This document shows, in pieces, positions 10,097-19,830 of a stretch of DNA of 53,799 nt. The position numbers and the translations under genes are program-made. Under the pieces are notes generated by a model, which did no database searches, was not told where the DNA came from, and worked only from the letters and a program-made list of their open reading frames with translations. Position 1 is the first letter of the stretch; each line of letters starts with the position of its first letter. The stretch is from contig JAHEHM010000065.1 in assembly GCA_024644585.1 (NCBI GenBank), positions 13,546 through 67,344 of the forward strand, read 5' to 3'. This DNA is from Porticoccaceae bacterium (GTDB lineage Bacteria > Pseudomonadota > Gammaproteobacteria > Pseudomonadales > Porticoccaceae).

Positions 10097-10612
10097 ATGC
10101 TAGCAAAACCAATGATTTATATTCTTATCTGCATTTCTCTGGCAGTGAATGGATGTGGGTGGCAGCTTCGCGACATGTCCCCTATAGCTAATGATCTTGG
10201 TAATGTATATGTCAGCTATTCAGATTCTCAGGCCAATATTGGTTTGGCATTGCGCCGCGAACTTAATGCCAGCCATGTGAAACTGGTTGAGACCAACGCT
10301 GAGGCAGATTATTTAATTAAGATAATTGACACTCAGAGCTCACGAAGAATTAGTGCTGTGAATATCAATATTCGCGCCTCCCAGTATCAACTCTATCAGG
10401 CAGTGGACTATATGATGATTGATAACATGGGAAAACAAATCATACCTCTGACCACGGCTTATGCAGAAAGCAGTCATGACTTCAATGAGCTGGATGTATT
10501 AGCCTCTAAAAATGAAGAGTCACTGGTTCAAGATAGCCTGCGCTTTGATATTATTAGACAGATGCTTAGCCGTATTAGCGAGGCATCAATCAACGCAGAA
10601 CCTCTAGAGTGA
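10097..10612 (+). CDS. lptE: LPS-assembly lipoprotein LptE
   Basis: Outer-membrane lipoprotein that plugs the LptD barrel and helps insert LPS into the outer leaflet. It has 171 residues and a signal peptide ending in a lipobox-like LAVNGC with Cys20 as the acylation site. Immediately after are GWQLRD and the beta-rich LptE/RlpB-type region. It lies between leuS and holA, the standard lptE locus. Its partner lptD is also in this window. The stop codon overlaps the holA GTG start (GTGA), implying coupling. Confidence 0.92.
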   Translation: MLAKPMIYILICISLAVNGCGWQLRDMSPIANDLGNVYVSYSDSQANIGLALRRELNASHVKLVETNAEADYLIKIIDTQSSRRISAVNINIRASQYQLYQAVDYMMIDNMGKQIIPLTTAYAESSHDFNELDVLASKNEESLVQDSLRFDIIRQMLSRISEASINAEPLE

Positions 10613-11670
10613 AAATCAAACCGGAACAGCTCAATACTTTTTTGCAAAAAGGTTTGCAAACAAAACAGCTGCCGCCGATTTTTGTAGTTAGTGGCGATGA
10701 GCCGCTTCTCTCTCAAGAAGCAACCGATGATATACGATCTGCCGCACGCCAGTTAGGTTATAACGAGCGAGAAACCTTCGATATCGATGGTAGATTTGAT
10801 TGGAACCATGTTTTTAACGAAACGAATGCTCTTTCTCTTTTTGCCGATAAAAAAATTCTCGAACTACGAATTACCAATGGCAAGCCGGGCGATAAAGGCA
10901 GCAAGGCCCTTTGTGAGCTCTGTGAAAATCTTAATGATACCAACCTAATTCTTGTTGTTTTGCCCAAGCTAGAAAAAAGTAGCTATCAAAGTAAGTGGAT
11001 GAAAACGCTAGAAGCCCATGGTGCCCATATACAGGTATGGCCAGTAAGCTCACAGCAACTACCAAGATGGATTGGTCAGCGCCTCCAACAACAGGGCATC
11101 AACGCCAATACTGAGGCGGTCAATATACTTGCTGATAGAGTAGAGGGAAATCTACTTGCAGCCATGCAAGAAATTAACAAACTGACCCTGCTCTCCCTAG
11201 AGGGTAAAGTCGATGCTGACATTATGTCTACGGTGGTGGCTGATAGTGCCCGATATAATCTTTTTTCTTTTGTGGATAAGGTGTTAGAGGGTGATGCAGA
11301 GTCTGCGGCTAGAGCATTACGCGGGCTAGAAAATGAAGGCACGGACCCGCTGGCGCTACTCTGGGCAATTACCAGAGAACTCCGCACCCTAAATAAAGCG
11401 AGCCAAGCAGTTGCATTGGGCGAACAAAAAGACCGAGCACTAAAAAACTCTGGGGTATGGGATAAACGTATCCCGCTATTTCGCAAAGCATTAGGTCGCC
11501 TATCCCCTGCTCATTTGCGCATGCTGATTCATCAAGCAGGTGCTATTGATAGGGGCGTAAAAGGCTTACGCAAGGCGGATTTTTGGAGTGAAATAACCAC
11601 ATTGGTGCTGTCTTTTGCGGGCAGCCAAACCTTACATCCAAAGAACATAAAACTTCTTTTGCAAGCCTAG
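10609..11670 (+). CDS. holA: DNA polymerase III delta subunit HolA
   Basis: Clamp-loader wrench subunit that opens the beta sliding clamp during replication. It has 353 residues, close to the roughly 343 of E. coli. The N-terminal AAA-like fold begins LPPIFVVSGDEPLLSQEA, and the DARYNLF-like region reads DSARYNLFSFVD in the middle. The GTG start at 10609 overlaps the lptE stop by four bases. The gene ends with TAG inside the palindrome CTAG (11667-11670), which also supplies the stop codon of the convergent VanZ-like gene. Confidence 0.96.
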   Translation: MKIKPEQLNTFLQKGLQTKQLPPIFVVSGDEPLLSQEATDDIRSAARQLGYNERETFDIDGRFDWNHVFNETNALSLFADKKILELRITNGKPGDKGSKALCELCENLNDTNLILVVLPKLEKSSYQSKWMKTLEAHGAHIQVWPVSSQQLPRWIGQRLQQQGINANTEAVNILADRVEGNLLAAMQEINKLTLLSLEGKVDADIMSTVVADSARYNLFSFVDKVLEGDAESAARALRGLENEGTDPLALLWAITRELRTLNKASQAVALGEQKDRALKNSGVWDKRIPLFRKALGRLSPAHLRMLIHQAGAIDRGVKGLRKADFWSEITTLVLSFAGSQTLHPKNIKLLLQA

Positions 11671-12035
11671 AGGCTAGTCTTTTTATAAGACTTCAAGGCC
11701 TTATAAAACAAAGCCGTCACTAAAATACCTAATATATTGGCTAAAAGATCAAGCCATTCGGCCTGGCGGTAGCCAGTAAATGACTGCGCCACCTCAATAA
11801 GAGCGCTAAAACACGCCAAAAGAATACCTAGGGACATCAGGCGCCACTTCTTTCCATAGGCCAACAAAAGCAGTCCAAATAAAACCATGTAAACGAAAAG
11901 GTGGCTGAGCTTATCTTGCCCTTGAAACATCTGCTGCCCAGGAACTGATAACATTGAAACCACAGCAACCAGACATAATGTTAGCCAGAAAAATAACTTC
12001 AATATCTGGCTATACCAATCCTTTTTGTTTTTCAT
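11667..12035 (-). CDS. VanZ-like family membrane protein
   Basis: Small integral membrane protein of 122 residues with about four hydrophobic segments (near 11-29, 44-60, 66-82 and 92-110). It carries the VanZ-family pattern: DKLSHLFVYMVL, then ALIEVAQSF, then RQAEWLDLLANILG. VanZ of enterococci gives low-level teicoplanin resistance, but the function of the proteobacterial homologues is not established. Its ATG overlaps the murU stop by four bases (ATGA), so it is the third gene of amgK-murU-vanZ and may work with cell-wall recycling; that is inference. The 3' end overlaps holA. Confidence 0.82.
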   Translation of the reverse strand: MKNKKDWYSQILKLFFWLTLCLVAVVSMLSVPGQQMFQGQDKLSHLFVYMVLFGLLLLAYGKKWRLMSLGILLACFSALIEVAQSFTGYRQAEWLDLLANILGILVTALFYKALKSYKKTSL

Positions 12036-12721
12036 TTAAGTAAGTCCAAGTGCTGATTCAGTTGATTATAGCGCTCAATAGTTCCCACATCACACCAATG
12101 GCCACGATATAGGGAGCCGATAATATGCTTAGACTCAATTGCTGGACGCAAAACATCTCTTAAAGGAAAACAGGAAGCATCAATAGGGTTTTTGGCATAG
12201 TCAGTAAATAACGCTGGTTTAAGCAGACTGATGCCACTAAAAGTATATTTTAAGTTTGGCTGATAACTGATCAAATCCTCTTGCAGGCCAAAGTCACCGG
12301 CTGGATTATGTTGAGGATTATTAACCAGAAGCAACCAAGCTGACTGATCGTCTTCCAATGAAATATCTGTCACTGTTGGCAGTGGAAAATCAGTCCAAAT
12401 ATCGCCATTTATCAGTAGAAATGGCGCATCCCCCAATAATGGCAATGCCTTCAAAATCCCGCCGCCCGTTTCAAGCGGCTGTGGCTCTTTTGACCAAGTA
12501 ATATGAACGCCAAAATTTGAGCCGTCGCCAAAAAAGTTCTCGATCTGGTCCGCGAGCCAACAAATATTAATCACTATCTCAGTGATACCCATTGCCGCTA
12601 ATCGCTCAATATGATGCTGAAGCAAAGGCTTGCCAGCCACAGGAATCATCGGTTTAGGTGTTTTATCAGTGAGTGGTCGCAACCGCTTACCATAGCCTGC
12701 AGCCAGAATCATCGCCTTCAT
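12032..12721 (-). CDS. murU: N-acetylmuramate-1-phosphate uridylyltransferase MurU
   Basis: Nucleotidyltransferase that makes UDP-MurNAc from MurNAc-1-phosphate, the second step of the pseudomonad peptidoglycan-recycling shortcut that bypasses MurA (the fosfomycin target). It has 229 residues. The N-terminal signature AAGYGKRLRPLTDKTPKP (7-24) is the pyrophosphorylase nucleotide-binding loop, followed by metal-binding LINGDIW. ATG at 12721 is chosen; it overlaps the amgK stop by one base. A TTG two codons upstream is the alternative. Pairing with AmgK is what distinguishes MurU from generic mannose-1-phosphate guanylyltransferases. Confidence 0.9.
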   Translation of the reverse strand: MKAMILAAGYGKRLRPLTDKTPKPMIPVAGKPLLQHHIERLAAMGITEIVINICWLADQIENFFGDGSNFGVHITWSKEPQPLETGGGILKALPLLGDAPFLLINGDIWTDFPLPTVTDISLEDDQSAWLLLVNNPQHNPAGDFGLQEDLISYQPNLKYTFSGISLLKPALFTDYAKNPIDASCFPLRDVLRPAIESKHIIGSLYRGHWCDVGTIERYNQLNQHLDLLK

Positions 12722-13752
12722 TAGCAATCACCTGAAGGGGTTTTATACCAAGGCATCTTAATCACTAGCGGCATAATTTTTTGCTTAAACCAATGGTTAA
12801 ATGGCAGCGTTTGTGGATAACGCTCTGAGGCTTCTAGGCAATAATCGATCACCAGCGGTAAATCATTCAAATACCCAGATTTGCTATCCCGCAGTGCAAG
12901 CCGAGCAAAAATTCCTAACACCTTGATATGCCGCTGAAGACCCATAAGGTCGAACCACTGGGCAAACTTTTTATCATCTACAGAGTCGAGTCTTGCGGCC
13001 ACCTCAGGATGCTGCTTGAAATTAGCAACCCGCATTGCAACCCAATCAGAAGACCATTTCACATAACAGTCTTTTAACAAGGAAACCAAATCATAGGTAA
13101 TGGCACCGTACATAGCATCCTGAAAGTCTATTACTCCAAGTGTTTCGTCGGCCAAAATCATTAAATTACGTGAATGATAATCTGTGTGCACCATAACTTG
13201 AGGCTGCTCTAAGGCACTTTCTACAAGACTTTGGAATAGGTTGTGCAGTTGCTTTTTCTCGCTATCATTCAACTTAATCTCTAATAATTCATTTAAAAAC
13301 CAACGCTCAAATAAAGCCATCTCTTCATGCAACTTTGCGTCATCATGGCATGGAATAAGTGGGGTTGCCTCGGTAGCCTGCTGAATTTGCAACAACGCCT
13401 GCTCTGCCTGATTATACAAACGGTCTTTATCGTTCGTTTCAATCTCCTGAGCGAACAATATAGGGCCAAAATCTTCCAGCAAGAAATAACCTAATTCAAA
13501 ATTAACCGCATGGATTTTGGGTGTTTTGATTCCCTGTGACTTTAAAAATAAAGATATATCGACATAAGCCCAATTTTTTTCTTTGGCGGGTGGCGAATCC
13601 ACAGCTATTAGACTTGGATAGGTATTGGTTCGATAATATCTACGGAAACCGGCATCTCCAGCGAGCGCATCAAGCTGAATAGGGCTTAGAAGATCTACCC
13701 CATGGGGCAAAGACTGTTCAATCCATTGAGAAAACTGCTGCTGATTCTGCAT
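12721..13752 (-). CDS. amgK: N-acetylmuramate/N-acetylglucosamine kinase AmgK
   Basis: Anomeric sugar kinase that phosphorylates MurNAc (and GlcNAc) at C1 in the cytoplasm, feeding MurU. It has 343 residues and belongs to the aminoglycoside phosphotransferase fold. The catalytic loop reads HTDYHSRN with Asp191, and the metal-binding motif is VIDFQDA with Asp209. The N-terminus has AGDAGFRRYYR in the usual nucleotide-binding lobe. It is the first gene of a minus-strand unit with murU and the VanZ-like gene, and is divergent from lptD, a layout known from pseudomonads. Confidence 0.92.
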   Translation of the reverse strand: MQNQQQFSQWIEQSLPHGVDLLSPIQLDALAGDAGFRRYYRTNTYPSLIAVDSPPAKEKNWAYVDISLFLKSQGIKTPKIHAVNFELGYFLLEDFGPILFAQEIETNDKDRLYNQAEQALLQIQQATEATPLIPCHDDAKLHEEMALFERWFLNELLEIKLNDSEKKQLHNLFQSLVESALEQPQVMVHTDYHSRNLMILADETLGVIDFQDAMYGAITYDLVSLLKDCYVKWSSDWVAMRVANFKQHPEVAARLDSVDDKKFAQWFDLMGLQRHIKVLGIFARLALRDSKSGYLNDLPLVIDYCLEASERYPQTLPFNHWFKQKIMPLVIKMPWYKTPSGDC

Positions 13753-13784
13753 AACTATTTTTATATCTGAAAAAGTGCAGTTTC

Positions 13785-13815
13785 ATTATATCCCCAACAG
13801 AGGATAAGCATTCAA
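13785..13815 (-). promoter_or_regulatory. Candidate promoter of amgK-murU-vanZ
   Basis: On the minus strand TTGAAT (13815-13810) and a perfect TATAAT (13790-13785) are separated by 19 nt, about 33 nt before the amgK ATG. The -10 is strong; the spacing is slightly long. The rest of the 162-nt divergent gap to lptD is AT-rich, and I could not assign a convincing lptD promoter in it; TAGAAT at 13889-13894 lacks a -35. Confidence 0.5.
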
Positions 13816-13914
13816 GTTATCTAAAAAAAATCTAAATATCCCGGCAGTTTTATTAGGTAAGAATCATCATTTTCTAGCCTAGATACGTTAGAATAGTCAG
13901 AATATGTTTTTCCA

Positions 13915-16350
13915 ATGAGAATAGTTTTGCTAAACGCAGTTAAATACCGCTTTCTTACTACAGCCGTCTTGCTATTTACCTCAGCTACCTGGGGCGAATC
14001 CACTGTTGACTCATCCGAGGTAAAGCGAGATCTCGACTGGGTTGATAGACAAGAAATGAATGCTGAGCAGCAGGCAACCATACCTAGATTTTGCTGTGGG
14101 GCGTTCCTCGAACCCCAATCTGAAGGAAAAGAGTCAACATTGGATCCCAGTGAGGCCTCTCTTCGAGTCAGCGCCCTAAGTACCGAAACTGGCGACGGTT
14201 CAGCGGCTATTCTGAGAGGTGATGTCAATATTACTCAGGGGTATCGTCAAATTACCAGCGACCTTGCACTGGTTGATCAAGAGAACCGACAAATTAACCT
14301 GTCGGGTAATGTGCGCTTTCGAGAGCCTAATATGCTGCTTGCAGGCGATGATGCTCTGTTAAATTTAGATAGCCAAGAAATTAAACTCAAAAATGTCGAC
14401 TATGTTCTTCATCAAGCCGGCGTAAGAGGCTCGGCTGATCTATTAAGTAGGCAAGAAAATGGCTTAATTATCATTGAGGATGCAACTTACACCAGTTGCG
14501 AACCCGGTCTTAATACCTGGCAGCTAAAAACCAACGAGATCAAACTAGACCAAAACTCAGGCTTTGCTACCATAAAGAACGCGCGTCTAGATGTTGCTGG
14601 CCTGCCAATTTTTTATTTTCCTTATGGGAAATTCCCAATAAGTGATCGCCGCTCTAGCGGCCTGCTTTTCCCGAGCATCTCCAATGACGATACCAATGGT
14701 GTCGACTTATCATTGCCCATCTACTTAAATTTGGCACCCAACTATGATGCCACATTAACACCGCGTTACTTGCAACATCGCGGCACCGCACTTGAAGCAA
14801 AATTCAGGCATCTCAGTCGCTGGTCACAAACTGAGTTCTCAGCGGGTTACCTTGGCAATGATCAGGGCGGCAATCGACCCGAAAATTTACTAGACCCCAG
14901 CGAACCCTTGCCTAACCAGGGTGATGATCGTTATCTCGCTCGCCTTCAGCATAGTGGCAATTTTTCTAAAGCCTGGTCTTCTTTTCTAGACATCAATGAT
15001 GTTAGCGACAAGGCCTATTTCTTTGACTTTGGCAATTTAACCGATGAGGAAATTGACCCAACTTACCTAAGACGAATAGGTAAACTTGGCTATCAGACGG
15101 ATCACTGGAAATTCACTCTTGAGGCTCAAGATTATCAATCGATCACCTACGGTATTGAGAGCCCATACCAACTAAAATCTAGACTATCTGTTGAGGGTAA
15201 CTATCACTTAGATAACGATGTTACCATCGGGTTAGACACTCAACAGTCGGAATTTTCACATCATTCAGATAGCCTAGTCAGCGGCAGCCGAACAAGGCTC
15301 AACTACAACATTGGATTAGATAAACGCAGCGACTGGGGCTACTTTAGACCCAAAATTGGACTACAACATCTGGCCTATCAGCTGAATAATGCTGTTTTAG
15401 ATCCAGAAAATAGCGCTACTGACTCAACATTAAACCCCGAAGTCACCTCGCCATTTTTCAGCCTAGATGCCGGGTTAAGATTTGAAAAGCTTAATGGTTT
15501 ATTTAAGAACTATAAGCAAACCCTTGAGCCTAGATTGTTCTATATCAATTCAAACTATCACAACCAAAATCATTTACCAGACTTTGATAGCCAAGAAATG
15601 ATGCCGTCTTATTCACAGCTATTTAGACCCGATCGTTTTACCGGTGGTGATCGTATTTCAGACGACCATCGCTTGACCCTAGGGCTTTCAACTAGCTATA
15701 TCAACAAGCAATCAGGTCAGGAGAAGCTTCGAGCCAGTATTGCACAGGCTGTCTATTTTGATGATAGAAAAGTGACTCTCCTGCAACTCGATAACTCGTC
15801 AAATAATCTCGAACGCAAAAAATCGGATATCGCTGTTAAGCTTAGCTTAAGAATTAATAATAACTGGCGTATCAATAATGAAGCCATATACGACAACAGC
15901 CAAAAGAAAATGGAAAAAGGGGCGGCAAACCTTTATTACCGCAATAATGAAAACAAAATATTTAATGTAGGCTACCGATATTCGCGCCTAGAGGCCGCAA
16001 CCATGACCACCGCTGCAGTAACAGAAAAAATTGATCAGCTAGACCTATCGTTTAGTCTACCTATGGGTAGAAATTTCAATTGGCTGGGTCGCTGGCACCA
16101 TGATTTTTCTAATAACAGGGAACTTGAACTGTTTACTGGGTTCGAATATAACAACTGTTGTTGGCGCGCAGGATTAATCGTTCGGCGTTGGTTAGATAAT
16201 CGCTATGAAGATGCAAGCCCTGAACTACTTACCCCAAAGAATGGTATATTCTTACAGGTCCAATTAAGAGGACTGGCTGGGACTGGCAGTCGAGTGGGCT
16301 CAATTTTGAAAAAAGGAATCTATGGCTATGAGCCTATGGAAAAGTTTTAA
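13915..16350 (+). CDS. lptD: LPS-assembly protein LptD
   Basis: Outer-membrane barrel that inserts LPS into the outer leaflet with LptE. It has 811 residues. A signal peptide (about 1-27, LTTAVLLFTSATWG) precedes a periplasmic OstA/LptA-like jellyroll (about 90-220) and the C-terminal 26-strand barrel. Cysteines for the essential disulfides are present: Cys60-Cys61 in FCCGAFLEP, Cys195 in TYTSCEPG, and Cys748-Cys749 in YNNCCWRAG. The N-terminal pair is a CC doublet rather than the single Cys31 of E. coli. The end overlaps surA by 29 nt. In many gammaproteobacteria this gene leads lptD-surA-pdxA-rsmA-apaG-apaH, exactly as here. Confidence 0.96.
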   Translation: MRIVLLNAVKYRFLTTAVLLFTSATWGESTVDSSEVKRDLDWVDRQEMNAEQQATIPRFCCGAFLEPQSEGKESTLDPSEASLRVSALSTETGDGSAAILRGDVNITQGYRQITSDLALVDQENRQINLSGNVRFREPNMLLAGDDALLNLDSQEIKLKNVDYVLHQAGVRGSADLLSRQENGLIIIEDATYTSCEPGLNTWQLKTNEIKLDQNSGFATIKNARLDVAGLPIFYFPYGKFPISDRRSSGLLFPSISNDDTNGVDLSLPIYLNLAPNYDATLTPRYLQHRGTALEAKFRHLSRWSQTEFSAGYLGNDQGGNRPENLLDPSEPLPNQGDDRYLARLQHSGNFSKAWSSFLDINDVSDKAYFFDFGNLTDEEIDPTYLRRIGKLGYQTDHWKFTLEAQDYQSITYGIESPYQLKSRLSVEGNYHLDNDVTIGLDTQQSEFSHHSDSLVSGSRTRLNYNIGLDKRSDWGYFRPKIGLQHLAYQLNNAVLDPENSATDSTLNPEVTSPFFSLDAGLRFEKLNGLFKNYKQTLEPRLFYINSNYHNQNHLPDFDSQEMMPSYSQLFRPDRFTGGDRISDDHRLTLGLSTSYINKQSGQEKLRASIAQAVYFDDRKVTLLQLDNSSNNLERKKSDIAVKLSLRINNNWRINNEAIYDNSQKKMEKGAANLYYRNNENKIFNVGYRYSRLEAATMTTAAVTEKIDQLDLSFSLPMGRNFNWLGRWHHDFSNNRELELFTGFEYNNCCWRAGLIVRRWLDNRYEDASPELLTPKNGIFLQVQLRGLAGTGSRVGSILKKGIYGYEPMEKF

Positions 16351-17629
16351 ACTAAATATCATCGCGCAATTAGCGCTATCAGTCGTTTGTTCATCCACTG
16401 TATCAGCAGAGGTTGTTTTACTTGATCGCGTGGCCGCAATTGTCGATGACAATATAGTCCTACAGACTGAGCTTGAACAGCGCACTGCCAATATTTACCG
16501 TCAAATTCAACAATCTGGCACCGAGCCCCCTGCGGCAGAAATTGTAAAAAAACAGGTGCTCGAGAGACTGATTCTAGAGCGCCTACAGCTCAATATTGGC
16601 GATAAGGTTGGCGTTCGTATTGCCGATCAAGAGATCGATCAAACCATTGCTCGAATTGCTGCCAGTAACAATATAAGCGTTGAGGATTATATTGCGCAGA
16701 TTCATGCGAGCGGTGAAACTATGGCAAAAATACGCCAAGAAATTGCCAATGAAATGATCATCATGCAGGTGCAACAGGGCACTGTTATGCGTGGCATTCA
16801 GATTAGTGAGCAAGAGTTAAATAACTTTCTTAACTCTGAAGAAGGTAAGCTAGTGACCTCACCAGATGTGTCTATTGGTCAAATTCTGTTATCTGCACCC
16901 TCAACGGCGACGGTTGACGAACTAGAAAGCATCAAAAATAAGTTGTCTGAAATCACTCAACAACTTGCTGAGGGAGCTGACTTCAAACAGCTAGCAATAG
17001 CCAATAGCGACGACCAAAGCGCTCTCGAAGGTGGTGATTTGGGATGGCGTAAACTTGCTCAACTACCTCTTCTGTTTAGCGAGTCCCTCGAAAACCTTGA
17101 ACCAGGACAGGTATCAGAACCTATTCGAAGTGGTGCAGGCTTCCATTTATTAAAACTTTACGAGCGAAAAGGTGGCGGCGAACAACTTATAGAGCAACAT
17201 TTTGCTCGACATATTTTACTGACACCCAACCAAATTAGAGACGAACAACAGACCATTGAACTGTTAGAAGATATTCGTACACAGATTATTGAGGGTGAAG
17301 ATTTTTCCAAACTAGCAAAGCAGCATTCCAAAGACCCAGGTTCTGCCCTAAAAGGGGGAAGTCTGGGCTGGTCGACACCTGGCCTGTTTGTTCCTGAATT
17401 TGAGCAGACTATGGGAAGTATTGCGCTCAACGAAATAAGTGCACCTTTTCAGTCGCAATTTGGATGGCATATATTGCAAGTGACCGAGCGCCGCATGCAA
17501 GACTTTAGCGATGATATTTTACGCAATAGAGCCGATAATTTGCTTCGCCAGCGAAAGTATTCAGAAGAACTTCAGGTATGGCAGCAAAAACTGCGCGATG
17601 AAGCCTATATTGAGATCAAAGAGATCTAA
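16322..17629 (+). CDS. surA: Periplasmic chaperone/peptidyl-prolyl isomerase SurA
   Basis: Chaperone that escorts unfolded outer-membrane proteins, including LptD, across the periplasm. It has 435 residues: a signal peptide (about 1-29, ending STVSA), an N-terminal chaperone module beginning LDRVAAIVDDNIV, two parvulin domains (about 175-275 and 285-385, each with a GGDLGW or GGSLGW motif), and a C-terminal helix. AAGGA is 4 nt before ATG 16322; a second ATG two codons later (16328) is 10 nt from the same site and equally possible. The start lies inside lptD, so the two are translationally coupled. Confidence 0.96.
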   Translation: MAMSLWKSFKLNIIAQLALSVVCSSTVSAEVVLLDRVAAIVDDNIVLQTELEQRTANIYRQIQQSGTEPPAAEIVKKQVLERLILERLQLNIGDKVGVRIADQEIDQTIARIAASNNISVEDYIAQIHASGETMAKIRQEIANEMIIMQVQQGTVMRGIQISEQELNNFLNSEEGKLVTSPDVSIGQILLSAPSTATVDELESIKNKLSEITQQLAEGADFKQLAIANSDDQSALEGGDLGWRKLAQLPLLFSESLENLEPGQVSEPIRSGAGFHLLKLYERKGGGEQLIEQHFARHILLTPNQIRDEQQTIELLEDIRTQIIEGEDFSKLAKQHSKDPGSALKGGSLGWSTPGLFVPEFEQTMGSIALNEISAPFQSQFGWHILQVTERRMQDFSDDILRNRADNLLRQRKYSEELQVWQQKLRDEAYIEIKEI

Positions 17630-18625
17630 ATGACTAGAAGATTGGCAATAACGCCCGGTGAACCTGCAGGTATTGGGCCCGAACTGCTTATACAAGCAGT
17701 ACAGAATGGTTGCGCACAGCAACTCGTGGCCTTTGCGGACCCGAAAATGCTAACAGAGCGCGCTAAGCTGCTTGGATTACCCTTGCACCTAAAGCCTTAT
17801 GACCCCAATAATCCAGCCACATCCCTTCTACCTGGCGAACTGTACATATCCGCTATTTATACTGATTCTGAAGCAAAAGTAGGCGAACTAAATGCTGCCA
17901 ATGCGCCCTACGTACTGGCCTGCTTAGATGCTGCCATCGCGGCCTGCCAAGCTAATGAATGTGCCGGCCTAGTCACCGGCCCTGTGCAAAAATCTATTAT
18001 TAATGACGCGGGAATCGATTTTTCAGGGCACACCGAATACCTTGCTCTAAAGACTCATACAGATACAGTTGTCATGATGTTAGCGACCGAGAATTTACGT
18101 GTTGCGCTTGCCACTACCCATTTGCCTCTTCGCGATGTAGCTGATGCAATAACTGCCCCCTTGCTGGAATCAGTTATTGATATTCTCAACCATGATTTAT
18201 GCACAAAATTTGGCATAAAACAGCCAAAAATACTGGTCTGCGGCCTAAACCCCCATGCCGGTGAAGGCGGACATCTTGGCAACGAAGAAGGCGATATCAT
18301 CTCTCCGGTGATTGAACAATTTAAACAGCAAGGTATGGCTATTTCAGGGCCCTACCCCGCAGATACTCTATTCACAGAAAAATACTTATCAAATGCCGAT
18401 GCTGTGCTTGCCATGTATCATGATCAAGGATTACCTGTACTCAAGCACAGTGGCTTTGGGCGTGCAGCTAATATTACGCTAGGCCTGCCTATTATTAGAA
18501 CCTCTGTAGATCACGGTACCGCGCTTGATCTAGCCGGCAAAGGCATCGCCGATAAGGGCAGCTTCGAGGTCGCCCTAAACTGCGCCGCGCAAATGGCTGA
18601 GCGACGCTTGAATGGTGGGCAATGA
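17630..18625 (+). CDS. pdxA: 4-hydroxythreonine-4-phosphate dehydrogenase PdxA
   Basis: NAD-dependent metalloenzyme of the DXP-dependent pyridoxal-5-phosphate pathway, supplying 3-amino-1-hydroxyacetone phosphate to PdxJ. It has 331 residues. The start [12 protein letters not shown] is the family's N-terminal signature. Metal-ligand histidines are visible in SGHTEYLA and in [12 protein letters not shown], and the C-terminus has [18 protein letters not shown] 17630 directly follows the surA stop with no gap, and its stop overlaps the rsmA ATG (ATGA). Confidence 0.97.
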   Translation: MTRRLAITPGEPAGIGPELLIQAVQNGCAQQLVAFADPKMLTERAKLLGLPLHLKPYDPNNPATSLLPGELYISAIYTDSEAKVGELNAANAPYVLACLDAAIAACQANECAGLVTGPVQKSIINDAGIDFSGHTEYLALKTHTDTVVMMLATENLRVALATTHLPLRDVADAITAPLLESVIDILNHDLCTKFGIKQPKILVCGLNPHAGEGGHLGNEEGDIISPVIEQFKQQGMAISGPYPADTLFTEKYLSNADAVLAMYHDQGLPVLKHSGFGRAANITLGLPIIRTSVDHGTALDLAGKGIADKGSFEVALNCAAQMAERRLNGGQ

Positions 18626-19425
18626 ATACCTCGCATAAGCCACGCAAACGTTTTGGGCAAAACTTTCTTATCGACCAACAGGTTATCGGTCAAATTGTGT
18701 CTGCCATCAATCCTATACCCGAAGATAACCTTATCGAAATTGGTCCAGGAATGGCGGCGATTACCGAGCATTTAGTTAAGCGTTGTCCTAGCATGTCATT
18801 GGTCGAGCTAGATCGCGATCTAATTGAATACTTAAAGCAAAAACTTGCTGACTTTCCCAATGTCACCATTATTAATAGTGATGCGCTGAAAACTGATTAC
18901 ACGCAGTTTTTTACAGGCGATAAAATGCGACTGGTAGGTAACCTGCCCTATAATATTTCTACGCCTTTGCTGTTTCATCTTTTAGAGGCGAGAACAATGA
19001 TTAGAGACATGCACTTTATGCTGCAGCGTGAAGTGGTTGACCGCCTCTGTGCTGGGCCTGGTGATAAATGCTACGGAAGGCTATCTGTCATGATCCAGTA
19101 TCATTGCCGCGTTAATCCGTTAATTCCAGTGCCACCCTCCTCTTTTAATCCTGCACCTAAGGTGCAGTCTGCGGTGGTAAGATTAACTCCCTATGCGGAT
19201 ACGCCATACAAAGCAGATGACCCAAAGCTACTTCGTCAGCTAGTAAGCCTTTGCTTTCAGCAGCGTCGTAAAACCCTAAGGAATTGCTTAAGCTCTTTCG
19301 CTGAATATATCGACTCGACAAATCCGCCTGTAGAGCTCACAAAACGCCCAGAACAGCTTTCTGTGAAAGAATTTGTCGCTCTTAGCAACTCTATTCATCA
19401 AAATAAGGTTTCATTAGATGAGTGA
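18622..19425 (+). CDS. rsmA: 16S rRNA adenine-N6,N6-dimethyltransferase RsmA (KsgA)
   Basis: Methylates A1518 and A1519 in helix 45 of 16S rRNA, a late checkpoint in 30S assembly; loss gives kasugamycin resistance. It has 267 residues. The N-terminal RKRFGQNFL motif is present, then the SAM-binding EIGPGMA (39-45) and the catalytic motif IV NLPY (107-110). The C-terminal small domain shows QQRRKTLRN. The start overlaps pdxA by four bases and the end overlaps apaG by eight. Confidence 0.97.
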   Translation: MNTSHKPRKRFGQNFLIDQQVIGQIVSAINPIPEDNLIEIGPGMAAITEHLVKRCPSMSLVELDRDLIEYLKQKLADFPNVTIINSDALKTDYTQFFTGDKMRLVGNLPYNISTPLLFHLLEARTMIRDMHFMLQREVVDRLCAGPGDKCYGRLSVMIQYHCRVNPLIPVPPSSFNPAPKVQSAVVRLTPYADTPYKADDPKLLRQLVSLCFQQRRKTLRNCLSSFAEYIDSTNPPVELTKRPEQLSVKEFVALSNSIHQNKVSLDE

Positions 19426-19828
19426 TTTAAAATCCACTGATAATAGCTCCACTGAAAAACAGTCAAACATTAATGTGACCGTTGTTACCGAGTTCCTGCA
19501 GGGGCAATCGAAACCGGAAGATGACCAGTATGCTTTCGCCTATCACATTACAATTGAAAACAACTCCTCCCAAGCGGTCAAACTTCTGACAAGACATTGG
19601 ATTATTGTTGATAGCAACCAGCAACAAAAAGAAGTCCAAGGCCCTGGAGTTATAGGCGAGCAACCCAGAATAGAAGTCAACGACAGATACCAATACAGTA
19701 GTGGCGTTGTTCTTAAAACACCTATTGGCACCATGCAGGGTTCTTATCAAATGGTCAATGACCTAGGGCATCCCGTTGAAGCACCGATTTCACCTTTTTT
19801 ATTAGCAGTGCCCAATACGGTCAACTAA
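19418..19828 (+). CDS. apaG: ApaG domain protein
   Basis: Small beta-sandwich (DUF525/ApaG) protein of 136 residues; its exact activity is unsettled, although links to Co2+ resistance and Mg2+ efflux have been reported. The conserved core includes YAFAYHITIENNS, LLTRHWIIVDSN, VQGPGVIGEQP and MQGSYQMV. The first 20 or so residues are polar and variable. ATG 19418 lies inside the end of rsmA. The next gene, apaH, begins 2 nt after its stop, keeping the standard rsmA-apaG-apaH order. Confidence 0.94.
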   Translation: MSDLKSTDNSSTEKQSNINVTVVTEFLQGQSKPEDDQYAFAYHITIENNSSQAVKLLTRHWIIVDSNQQQKEVQGPGVIGEQPRIEVNDRYQYSSGVVLKTPIGTMQGSYQMVNDLGHPVEAPISPFLLAVPNTVN

Positions 19829-19830
19829 AT

